DNA of 12,138 nt. Source: Oribacterium parvum. Lineage in GTDB: Bacteria; Bacillota; Clostridia; Lachnospirales; Lachnospiraceae. The first letter of the stretch is position 1, and each line of letters begins with the position of its first letter. Under the pieces are notes generated by a model that was given only the letters and a program-made list of their open reading frames with translations, had not been told where the DNA came from and did no database searches. Location: the NCBI GenBank assembly GCA_938022235.1, contig CALIEL010000405.1, forward strand, positions 1 to 12,138. The letters are read 5' to 3'. Below are positions 1 through 6,040 of this stretch, piece after piece. Both the position numbers and the translations under genes were made by a program.

Positions 1-539
1 AGGCAAAGAAGATCGGTCTTATGTACTCCAAGAGTGAAGACTCCTCTCAGCAGCCTATTGCAGCAGCGAAGAAGTATCTGGCTGACAAGGGTGTGGAAGT
101 AGTAGAAAAGACCGGAACCACCACCGATGAGGTGAGTCAGGCTGTGGATGCACTGATTGCAGAGAAGGTGGATGCGATCTTCACTCCTACAGACAATACC
201 ATTCAGAAGGCAGAGCTTTCCTTCTATGAGAAGCTGATAAAGGCGAAGATTCCTCACTACGGCGGAGCGGATTCCTTTGCGTTAAATGGAGCCTTTGCCG
301 GTTACGGCGTAGATTACGTACAGCTTGGAAAGGCTACTGCGGATATGGTGGATGAGGTACTTCGCCAAGGTAAGGACACTGCAACCCTTCCGGTTCAGAC
401 TTTTGACAACGGTATTGCAACAGTCAATACGGAAACTGCCGAAAAATTAGGCTATTCCTTAGATAAGATTAAAGAAGCCTTCAAGCCGTTCTGCACTAAG
501 ATTGTGGAGATTAAGACGGAAAAAGAATTTAAATCATAG
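1..539 (+). CDS. ABC transporter substrate-binding protein, 3' part
   Basis: This is the C-terminal part of a periplasmic-binding-type solute receptor. The reading frame is already open at base 3 and reads A-K-K-I-G-L before the first Met at 21, so the gene begins left of the window and that Met is internal. About 178 residues are visible. The alternation of beta strands and helices, with KIGLMYSKSEDSSQ, VDAIFTPTDNTIQKA and PHYGGADSFALNGAFAGYGVDY, is typical of the ABC_sub_bind (TrpX-like) family, whose members bind small solutes outside the membrane and hand them to a permease. The segment GAFAGYGVDYVQLGKATADM matches the conserved late part of the fold. Stop is TAG at 537-539, and the permease starts 8 bases later. 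The family assignment is firm; the bound solute cannot be read from sequence. Related trpXYZ loci are linked to tryptophan, but this is only a suggestion here. Confidence 0.88.
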   Translation, partial: AKKIGLMYSKSEDSSQQPIAAAKKYLADKGVEVVEKTGTTTDEVSQAVDALIAEKVDAIFTPTDNTIQKAELSFYEKLIKAKIPHYGGADSFALNGAFAGYGVDYVQLGKATADMVDEVLRQGKDTATLPVQTFDNGIATVNTETAEKLGYSLDKIKEAFKPFCTKIVEIKTEKEFKS

Positions 540-547
540 GATACAAG

Positions 548-1489
548 ATGAGTGGATTTTTAACAGTAGGAATTATGAAAACAGCTGTGGAACTGGGGCT
601 TATTTATGCCCTGGTTGCCATGGCACTATTTATTTCTTATAGTATTTTAAATATCGCAGACCTTTCTACCGACGGATCCTATACTTTAGGCACGGCAGTG
701 TCTGCAGTTTTTACAATTTCCGGACATCCGATTCTGGGGATTTTTATGGCTATGCTATCCGGTTCTCTTTCCGGATTTGTCACGGCCTTTTTGCAAACCA
801 CTCTGGGGATTGAAAGTATTTTGGCGGGAATCATTGTGAATACAGGCCTTTATACCGTGAATCTGGCGGTGATGGGCTTTTCGTCCAACCTGTCCATCTT
901 TGGTACAGACACGATTTTTACGCTCTTTGCAGGAGATAATCCCTTTCTAAATGAGTGGGGAGTGGTGATTCTCCTTAGTATTATTGTTCTTCTTCTTTGC
1001 TTTTTCTTAAAATGGTTCTTTAAAACCGGACTGGGTCTATCGATTCGGGCTACGGGAGACAGTCCTGCTATGGTCCGGGCCTCCTCCATTAATCCTACCT
1101 TTACCATTACTGTAGGGCTTTGCCTGTCCAATGCTTTAACCGGTCTTTCCGGCTCTTTAATTGCCCAGTACAACAAAACGGCAGATATAAATTTGGGTAC
1201 CGGTATGGTAACGGTGGCATTAGCATCTTTAGTTATTGGGGAAAGCATTTTCGGAAAGAAAAAGCTGATTTTGCGTCTTTTGGGTGTGGTATTCGGTTCT
1301 CTGCTTTATAGAAGCATTATTGCACTGGCTTTACGTTTAAAGGTACCGACGGAAGCCTTCAAGCTGGTCAGTGCCTGTATCGTGGCTCTGGCAATTTCTT
1401 CCACCAAGGTGAAGGAGCTTTTACAATATAACAGATTAAGACGAAATGCTATAGAACGACAGAGAAAGGAAGGGGAGAAGCATGCTTAG
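548..1489 (+). CDS. ABC transporter permease (BPD_transp_2 family)
   Basis: This 313-residue integral membrane protein forms the channel of the importer. It has about eight hydrophobic stretches, for example residues 12-35, 45-75, 88-108, 135-157 and 239-262. Segments such as GIESILAGIIVNTGLYTVNLAVMG and GLSIRATGDSPAMVRASSIN resemble the branched-chain-amino-acid and sugar permease superfamily, and the latter is the likely cytoplasmic coupling loop to the ATPase. The C terminus is strongly basic (YNRLRRNAIERQRKEGEK). The ATG is preceded by AGGA at 538-541, which overlaps the stop codon of the receptor gene, so translation is probably coupled. The 3' end overlaps the ATPase start by 8 bases. 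Length is normal for the family. Solute specificity is unknown. Confidence 0.9.
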   Translation: MSGFLTVGIMKTAVELGLIYALVAMALFISYSILNIADLSTDGSYTLGTAVSAVFTISGHPILGIFMAMLSGSLSGFVTAFLQTTLGIESILAGIIVNTGLYTVNLAVMGFSSNLSIFGTDTIFTLFAGDNPFLNEWGVVILLSIIVLLLCFFLKWFFKTGLGLSIRATGDSPAMVRASSINPTFTITVGLCLSNALTGLSGSLIAQYNKTADINLGTGMVTVALASLVIGESIFGKKKLILRLLGVVFGSLLYRSIIALALRLKVPTEAFKLVSACIVALAISSTKVKELLQYNRLRRNAIERQRKEGEKHA

Positions 1490-2276
1490 TTTATCCCATA
1501 TTTATAAGACCTTTAATGCGGGAACCATTCATGAAAAAAAAGCCTTGCAGGATTTAAATTTGCATTTGTCTTCCGGAGATTTTGCGACTATAGTAGGAAG
1601 TAACGGAGCAGGAAAATCCACCCTCTTTAATGCAATTTCCGGGAGCTTTTTATTGGACAGCGGCTCGGTGGTTTTAGAGGGAGAAGATATTACCTTTTTA
1701 CAGGAGCATAAGCGGAGTAAATTTATCGGAAGACTTTTTCAGGATCCTCTGATGGGTACCGCGCCTCACATGAGCATTGAGGAAAATCTTTCTGTTTCCT
1801 ATCTTCGAGCTTCCCACAGCTCTTTATTTTCCAGAGTGAAAAAGAAGGACAGAGAATTCTTTCGGGAGCAGCTAAGCCTTTTGGAAATGGGCTTGGAGGA
1901 TCGGATGAATCATCCTGTGGGATTGCTTTCCGGCGGACAAAGACAGGCTCTTACTCTTTTAATGGCCACCATGGTAACGCCGAAGCTGTTGCTTTTGGAC
2001 GAGCATACAGCGGCATTGGATCCGAAAACCGCGGATAAGGTATTGGAACTGACCCGGAATATTGTGGAAGAGAGAAAAATCACCTGTCTGATGATTACCC
2101 ATAATATGCATCAGGCTCTGGAGCTTGGAAACCGAACCTTGATGATGGATCAGGGAAATATCGTTTTGGATTTATTCGGGCAGGAGAGAGAGGGACTTTC
2201 CGTAGATAAGCTGCTGGAGCTCTTTATGGCAAAGGCGGGAAAGGCATTGGACAACGATCGTATTCTTTTATCCTAA
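1482..2276 (+). CDS. ABC transporter ATP-binding protein
   Basis: This 264-residue ATPase powers the importer encoded just upstream. All core motifs are visible and intact: Walker A GSNGAGKST at residues 39-47, Q-loop Q87, signature LSGGQRQ at 149-155, Walker B ending in D173-E174, the D-loop ALD at 178-180, and switch His 207. The ATG at 1482 lies inside the last codons of the permease, with a purine-rich ribosome site (AAGGAAGGGGAG) at 1466-1477, so the two proteins are translationally coupled. Receptor, permease and single ATPase genes in this order make a complete importer with a homodimeric ATPase and probably a homodimeric permease. Which solute it carries is not shown. The ATPase call is very secure. 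Confidence 0.95.
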   Translation: MLSLSHIYKTFNAGTIHEKKALQDLNLHLSSGDFATIVGSNGAGKSTLFNAISGSFLLDSGSVVLEGEDITFLQEHKRSKFIGRLFQDPLMGTAPHMSIEENLSVSYLRASHSSLFSRVKKKDREFFREQLSLLEMGLEDRMNHPVGLLSGGQRQALTLLMATMVTPKLLLLDEHTAALDPKTADKVLELTRNIVEERKITCLMITHNMHQALELGNRTLMMDQGNIVLDLFGQEREGLSVDKLLELFMAKAGKALDNDRILLS

Positions 2277-2293
2277 GAAGGGGAGGAGAGACT

Positions 2294-2929
2294 ATGTTAA
2301 AGAAAGACTTTGTAATAACTATTGGCAGGCAGTACGGATCCGGCGGAAGAATTGTGGGAAAGCGTTTGGCGGAAAGCCTGGGGATTCCCTTTTACGATGA
2401 GGAGATTTTAAAAATCACCTCGGAGAAAACCGCTATCGGAGAGCAGTATTTTCGTCTTGCGGATGAGAAAGCCGGAAGCAATGTGCTGTTTAAAATCGTG
2501 GATTCCTTAAAGCCCAGACTGGGGAAGCCCAGTTTATCCGAGGACATTGTGAGCCCCGAGAATCTTTTCCGTTTTCAAAGTCAGGTGGTAGTGGAGCTGG
2601 CGGAGCAGGAATGCTGTATTATTGCCGGCCGTTGTGCCAATGTGGTTCTTCGAGATGCCGGAAAGGAACATGTGGATTTCTTCGTTTATGCGGATATGGA
2701 AAAACGCATTGAAAGAACCATGGACTATTGCAAGGTGGATCAAGAAGAAGCCAAGAAGCGTATTAAGAAGATTGATAAGGAAAGAAAAGAATATCATCGT
2801 TACTATACCGGAGAAGAATGGATGAAACCGGACAATTATGATTTGATGATTAATGCTTCCCGAATCAATTATGATGAGATGGAATTGTTGATGAGAAATT
2901 ATCTGCAAATGAAAGGCTATATCGAATGA
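2294..2929 (+). CDS. Cytidylate kinase-like P-loop kinase
   Basis: This 211-residue protein matches the Cytidylate_kin2 family, relatives of cytidylate kinase of uncertain substrate. The nucleotide-binding loop is GRQYGSGGR at residues 12-20; it is glycine rich but lacks the classical GKS/T, which is usual for this family. Other family signs are IPFYDEEIL (31-39), the CCIIAGRCANVVL strand-loop, FFVYADMEKRIERTM, and the lid-like KRIKKIDKERKEYHRYYTG, rich in Lys and Arg. The start has a very strong ribosome site, AGGGGAGGAG at 2279-2288. It lies 17 bases after the ATPase gene and its TGA overlaps the aroA start. True cmk genes adjoin aroA in many bacteria, so the pairing is suggestive, but this is not a canonical Cmk and its acceptor substrate is unknown. 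Confidence 0.85.
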   Translation: MLKKDFVITIGRQYGSGGRIVGKRLAESLGIPFYDEEILKITSEKTAIGEQYFRLADEKAGSNVLFKIVDSLKPRLGKPSLSEDIVSPENLFRFQSQVVVELAEQECCIIAGRCANVVLRDAGKEHVDFFVYADMEKRIERTMDYCKVDQEEAKKRIKKIDKERKEYHRYYTGEEWMKPDNYDLMINASRINYDEMELLMRNYLQMKGYIE

Positions 2930-4254
2930 TGAAAAGCATCGCGGGAGCGGGAAAAGTAATAAAGGGCAGTTTAACGGTGCCGGGAGACAAGAGTATTTCT
3001 CACCGGGCGGTAATGTTTTCCGCCTTGGCCAAGGGAGAAACCAGGGTAAGAGGTTTTCTGCCGGGAGAGGACTGTTTGTCCACCATTTCCGTTTTCCGAA
3101 AAATGGGCGTTTCCATAGAACAGGAGCAGGACAGTGTCCGAATCCAAGGACTTGGCCTTCACGGATTAAAGGCTCCGGGGGAAGCCTTATACTGCGGAAA
3201 TTCCGGTACCACCATGCGACTGATGGCGGGGATTTTGGCGGGACAAAGCTTTTCCTCCTGCTTAACGGGGGATGAAAGCTTGGAAAAACGTCCTATGAAG
3301 CGGGTTTGTCTTCCCTTGGAAAAGATGGGGGCGAAAATCAAGATGCAGGGAGAAAAGGGCACGGCTCCTTTGGAGATTAGCGGCTCTCCTTTGAAAGGGA
3401 TTTGCTATGAAAGTCCGGTAGCTTCCGCCCAGGTGAAGTCTTCCGTCCTTTTGGCAGGGCTTTATGCCAAGGGGAAGACTTCTGTCATTGAACCAAGTCT
3501 TTCTAGAGACCATACGGAACGACTTTTGGGAGCCATGGGTGTGAAATGCTCTACAAAAACCTTGGAGGATGGCAGAGTGGAGATTTCTTTGGAGGGAGGG
3601 CAGGAGCTTAAGGCTCTTTCCGAAGAGTATCTTGTTCCGGGAGATATTTCCTCTGCGGCTTACTTTATGACTTCTGTATTTTTCCTTCCCGGTTCTTCTT
3701 TACGACTTAAGAATATCGGTCTGAATCCCAGCAGGTGCGGAATTTTGACGGTATTGGAAAAGATGGGAGCTAAGATTTCCCTGGAAAACTGCTCTACAGT
3801 TTATGGAGAAGAGCGGGGAGATATTTATCTTGAATATGGTCCCCTAAAGGCCGTGGATATCGGAGGAGACTTAATTCCCCGTTTGATTGATGAGCTCCCC
3901 CTGCTGGCTGTACTGGCTACGATTGCAGAGGGGGAGACCCGGATATATGATGCGGCAGAGCTTAAGGTCAAAGAATCCAACCGAATCAAGGCCTGTGTAG
4001 AGAATTTACAGCACCTGGGTATTTCTGCGGTGGAAACGGAGGACGGAATGATTATTCCGGGAAAAGGCTCTGTTTTCTCCTTGGAAGGAAAGAGGATTCC
4101 CAGCTTTATGGATCACAGAATTGCCATGAGCTTCTCCGTTTTAGGACTTCTCTGTAAGGCGGAAAATCCCATGCAAATTGAGGATTCCGAATGCATTCAG
4201 ATTTCATATCCAAATTTTTTCAAAGATTTTGAAAAAGTTCTTGACGAGGGATAA
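2926..4254 (+). CDS. aroA: 3-phosphoshikimate 1-carboxyvinyltransferase (EPSP synthase, class II)
   Basis: AroA joins shikimate-3-phosphate and phosphoenolpyruvate to make EPSP, the sixth step of the shikimate pathway to aromatic amino acids, in the cytoplasm. The 442-residue length is normal. Visible motifs are GDKS (20-23) with the substrate-binding Lys 22, GNSGTTMRLMAG (91-102), KRPMKR (121-126), SAQVK (167-171), RDHTE (194-198), the catalytic acid region IDELPLLAVLA (321-331), and DHRIAM (396-401). GDKX, SAQXK and RXHXE are signatures reported for class II, glyphosate-insensitive enzymes, and GNSGT replaces the GNAGTA of class I. Two ATGs are possible, at 2926 (overlapping the upstream TGA) and at 2929; AAAGG at 2912-2916 fits the first. 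It is the last gene of the operon, and its 3' end carries the tRNA promoter -35 box. Confidence 0.96.
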   Translation: MMKSIAGAGKVIKGSLTVPGDKSISHRAVMFSALAKGETRVRGFLPGEDCLSTISVFRKMGVSIEQEQDSVRIQGLGLHGLKAPGEALYCGNSGTTMRLMAGILAGQSFSSCLTGDESLEKRPMKRVCLPLEKMGAKIKMQGEKGTAPLEISGSPLKGICYESPVASAQVKSSVLLAGLYAKGKTSVIEPSLSRDHTERLLGAMGVKCSTKTLEDGRVEISLEGGQELKALSEEYLVPGDISSAAYFMTSVFFLPGSSLRLKNIGLNPSRCGILTVLEKMGAKISLENCSTVYGEERGDIYLEYGPLKAVDIGGDLIPRLIDELPLLAVLATIAEGETRIYDAAELKVKESNRIKACVENLQHLGISAVETEDGMIIPGKGSVFSLEGKRIPSFMDHRIAMSFSVLGLLCKAENPMQIEDSECIQISYPNFFKDFEKVLDEG

Positions 4255-4269
4255 AATATTTGCTAATAT
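4241..4269 (+). promoter_or_regulatory. Sigma-70-type promoter for tRNA-Glu
   Basis: TTGACG at 4241-4246 and TAATAT at 4264-4269 are separated by exactly 17 bases. TG at 4261-4262 followed by one base makes an extended -10. The -35 box lies inside the last codons of aroA. The tRNA begins 26 bases beyond the -10 box. This is a near-consensus promoter, as expected for a stable RNA gene; transcription itself is inferred. Confidence 0.85.
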
Positions 4270-4295
4270 ACGCTAGTCGGTTTTCAAACGACTGA

Positions 4296-4367
4296 GGCGA
4301 ATTGGTCAAGCGGTTAAGACGCAGCCCTCTCACGGCTGAATCCCGGGTTCGATTCCCGGATTCGTCA
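4296..4367 (+). tRNA. tRNA-Glu, anticodon CTC
   Basis: A full cloverleaf can be drawn. The acceptor stem is GGCGAAT with ATTCGTC (one G-T pair) and discriminator A4367. The D arm is GTC...GAC around AAGCGGTTAA. The anticodon stem is CAGCC/GGCTG with loop CTCTCAC, giving CTC at 4329-4331, which reads GAG (Glu). The variable loop has 4 bases, and the T arm is CCGGG-TTCGATT-CCCGG. The 3' CCA is not encoded (CTC follows), so it must be added by the CCA enzyme. The overall sequence resembles known bacterial tRNA-Glu. It has its own promoter and terminator, so it is a single-gene transcription unit. CTC is a secondary Glu anticodon next to the usual TTC species. Confidence 0.95.
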
Positions 4368-4369
4368 CT

Positions 4370-4393
4370 CCCGAGCATTGCTCGGGTTTTTTT
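4370..4393 (+). terminator. Intrinsic terminator of tRNA-Glu
   Basis: A perfect 7-bp hairpin, CCCGAGC (4370-4376), ATT loop, GCTCGGG (4380-4386), is followed at once by seven T residues (4387-4393). It begins two bases after the tRNA discriminator. It ends the tRNA unit and would also stop readthrough from aroA. Confidence 0.95.
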
Positions 4394-4441
4394 GTGTCTA
4401 TTTTTCTTTCGTTTTTTATTTCTTTTCTTTTTTCTCTGATT

Positions 4442-4450
4442 TGGTACAAT
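4442..4450 (+). promoter_or_regulatory. Extended -10 promoter element before the HAD gene
   Basis: TGG-TACAAT at 4442-4450 is an extended -10 element. Upstream spacing of 17 bases falls in a T-rich tract (about 4422-4427) without a good -35 box, so only the -10 is claimed. The HAD ATG is 31 bases downstream with AAAGGAG at 4468-4474. Confidence 0.6.
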
Positions 4451-4481
4451 AGAGGAGCATTTAAAATAAAGGAGAAAAATA

Positions 4482-5099
4482 ATGCACAAAAATCTGGTTT
4501 TGGATATGGGAAATGTTTTAGTCACCTATGATCCGGTATGGGTGATTCAAGAATATACAGATAGAGAAGATTGGATAAAGGAAATCAAAGATGTGATGTT
4601 TTATTCCGGAGAGTGGATCAGATTGGATGCAGGTCTGATGTCCGAGGAGGATGCCTTAAAGGCATGGATGAAACGATGCAGCTCACCGGAGCTGGCAGAG
4701 CTTTGTAAGAGCTGTTTTGAAAACTGGGATAAGTTCAATATGAAAAAAATCCCCGGTGTAGCGGAAATCCTAAAGGAAGAGAAGGAGCAGGGAAGAAAGC
4801 TTTATCTTTTGTCCAATGCTTCCATGCGCCTGGTTCCGATTTGGAAGGAAGTGCTTCCCGGATCGGAATATTTTGACGGTATCTTTTACTCAGCGGCCTT
4901 TCAATGCCTGAAGCCTCAGGATATTATTTATGAAAGATTTTTAAAGCATTTTTCTTTGGAAGCAAAGGATTGCTTTTTTATAGATGATTTAAAAGAAAAT
5001 ATCGAGGGTGCAAAGAAAGCAGGTTTGGATGGCACGGTTTTGCCCCTTCCCGAGGCTTCTGCTCTTCGAAAGATTTTGGAAGAAGAGAAAAACGCATAA
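4482..5099 (+). CDS. HAD-IA hydrolase, YihX-like phosphatase
   Basis: This 205-residue cytosolic protein belongs to the haloacid dehalogenase superfamily, which removes phosphate from small molecules. Motif I is VLDMGNVLV with nucleophile Asp 8; residue 10 is Gly rather than Asp, as in the YihX branch (FDLGNV). Motif II is LLSNAS with Ser 111, motif III is CLKPQDIIYERFL with Lys 144, and motif IV is FFIDDLKENIEGAKKAG with Asp 168 and Asp 169. An alpha-helical cap lies between residues about 15 and 90. Overall order and spacing resemble E. coli YihX, an alpha-glucose-1-phosphate phosphatase, but the substrate here is not proven. It has its own -10 element and ribosome site. PgeF follows 17 bases later, so the two are probably cotranscribed. 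Confidence 0.88.
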   Translation: MHKNLVLDMGNVLVTYDPVWVIQEYTDREDWIKEIKDVMFYSGEWIRLDAGLMSEEDALKAWMKRCSSPELAELCKSCFENWDKFNMKKIPGVAEILKEEKEQGRKLYLLSNASMRLVPIWKEVLPGSEYFDGIFYSAAFQCLKPQDIIYERFLKHFSLEAKDCFFIDDLKENIEGAKKAGLDGTVLPLPEASALRKILEEEKNA

Positions 5100-5116
5100 A
5101 GTCTATAGGAGGACAA

Positions 5117-5974
5117 ATGAATCAGCTTAAGGAACACCCTTTTCCTTTAGTGGAATATAAAATCAGTACAGGGCTTCTCCCAATGGTGGAATCGCCCCTT
5201 TTCCAAAGAGAAACAGGGTTACAGCATGGCTTCTCCACCAGAAAGGGTGGCGTATCCAAGGAACATTTGGCTTCTTTAAACTTAAGCTTCTCCGTGGAGG
5301 ATGCCAAGGAAAACGTCCTGGAAAATTTCCGAAGAATCGGAGAGCGTTTCGGAAAAGCCCCGAAGGACTTTGTGCTTAGCAAGCAAAGCCATGAAACCAA
5401 GGTACTGAAGGTAGGCATGAAGGACAGGGGAAAGGGCATTACAAAAGAAAGAGATTATGAGGGGATAGATGCTTTAATCACGGATGAAGAGGGCCTTATC
5501 CTTTCCTGCTTTTCTGCAGACTGCGTTCCGATTTTATTTTATGATCCGATCCATAAAGCGGTAGGAGCCTGTCATAGTGGCTGGAGGGGAACTAAGGGAA
5601 AGATTCTTCGAAATGTGGTGGAGGAAATGTCAAAGCATTTCTCTTCAAATCCTGAGGATATTCTGATTGCCATCGGTCCCAGTATTTCCAAGGAGCAATA
5701 CATCGTTTCGGAAGACTTAGGTCTTTCCTTCCTGGAGGATTATCCGGATTTGGGGGAGGATGAAGCTTCTCCTATGCAAAGGATTTCAAAGGATAAATTT
5801 CAACTGGATTTATGGGATTTAAACCGCAGGATTGCGCTGGACTCCGGAATAAGGGAAGAGCATATTTCCATTAGTGGCTATTGCACCATGGAGAATCCGG
5901 AACTGTTTTTTTCTCACCGTTACAGTCAGGGAAGAAGAGGACTGCAGGGAGCTTTTATCTGCTTACAGGATTAG
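5117..5974 (+). CDS. pgeF: Peptidoglycan editing factor PgeF / YfiH-LACC1 family
   Basis: This 285-residue protein belongs to the Cu-oxidase_4 (YfiH, LACC1) family. In E. coli PgeF prevents wrong amino acids in peptidoglycan stem peptides, and related proteins act as purine-nucleoside enzymes, so the chemistry is debated. The family metal/catalytic residues are present: His 92 (KQSHET), Cys 136 (CFSADCVPILFYD) and His 153 (ACHSGWRGT). HGFSTRKGGVS (37-47), IGPSIS and the closing region SGYCTMENPELFFSHRYSQGRRG are also characteristic. Length is slightly above the usual 240-275, from a short N-terminal extension. The ATG is chosen from AGGAGG at 5107-5112. It sits between a phosphatase and a cell-wall peptidase lipoprotein, which fits a wall-related role. 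Confidence 0.93.
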   Translation: MNQLKEHPFPLVEYKISTGLLPMVESPLFQRETGLQHGFSTRKGGVSKEHLASLNLSFSVEDAKENVLENFRRIGERFGKAPKDFVLSKQSHETKVLKVGMKDRGKGITKERDYEGIDALITDEEGLILSCFSADCVPILFYDPIHKAVGACHSGWRGTKGKILRNVVEEMSKHFSSNPEDILIAIGPSISKEQYIVSEDLGLSFLEDYPDLGEDEASPMQRISKDKFQLDLWDLNRRIALDSGIREEHISISGYCTMENPELFFSHRYSQGRRGLQGAFICLQD

Positions 5975-5989
5975 ATAGTACTTAAGCCA

Positions 5990-6021
5990 AAAGCCGGCTA
6001 TGAGAGTTCATAGTATGCTTT
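5990..6021. repeat. Imperfect palindrome before the lipoprotein gene
   Basis: CTATGA (5998-6003) and TCATAG (6008-6013) form a perfect 6-bp inverted repeat around GAGT. AAAGC (5990-5994) and GCTTT (6017-6021) add an outer arm, separated by a 3-by-3 internal loop. No long T run follows, so it is a weak terminator; an operator or an mRNA 5' hairpin is as likely. The only gap between pgeF and the lipoprotein gene is this 66-base region. Confidence 0.5.
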
Positions 6022-6040
6022 CCGTTGGGAAAGAAAGGAT

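Noticed and set aside
850..1248. Leftward open frame inside the permease gene
   Set aside because: It is a shadow of a well-supported membrane protein and has no recognisable domain.
4220..4525. Leftward open frame across the tRNA
   Set aside because: It covers the tRNA, its terminator and promoter, and its Lys/Arg-rich sequence comes from the T-rich tract read backwards.
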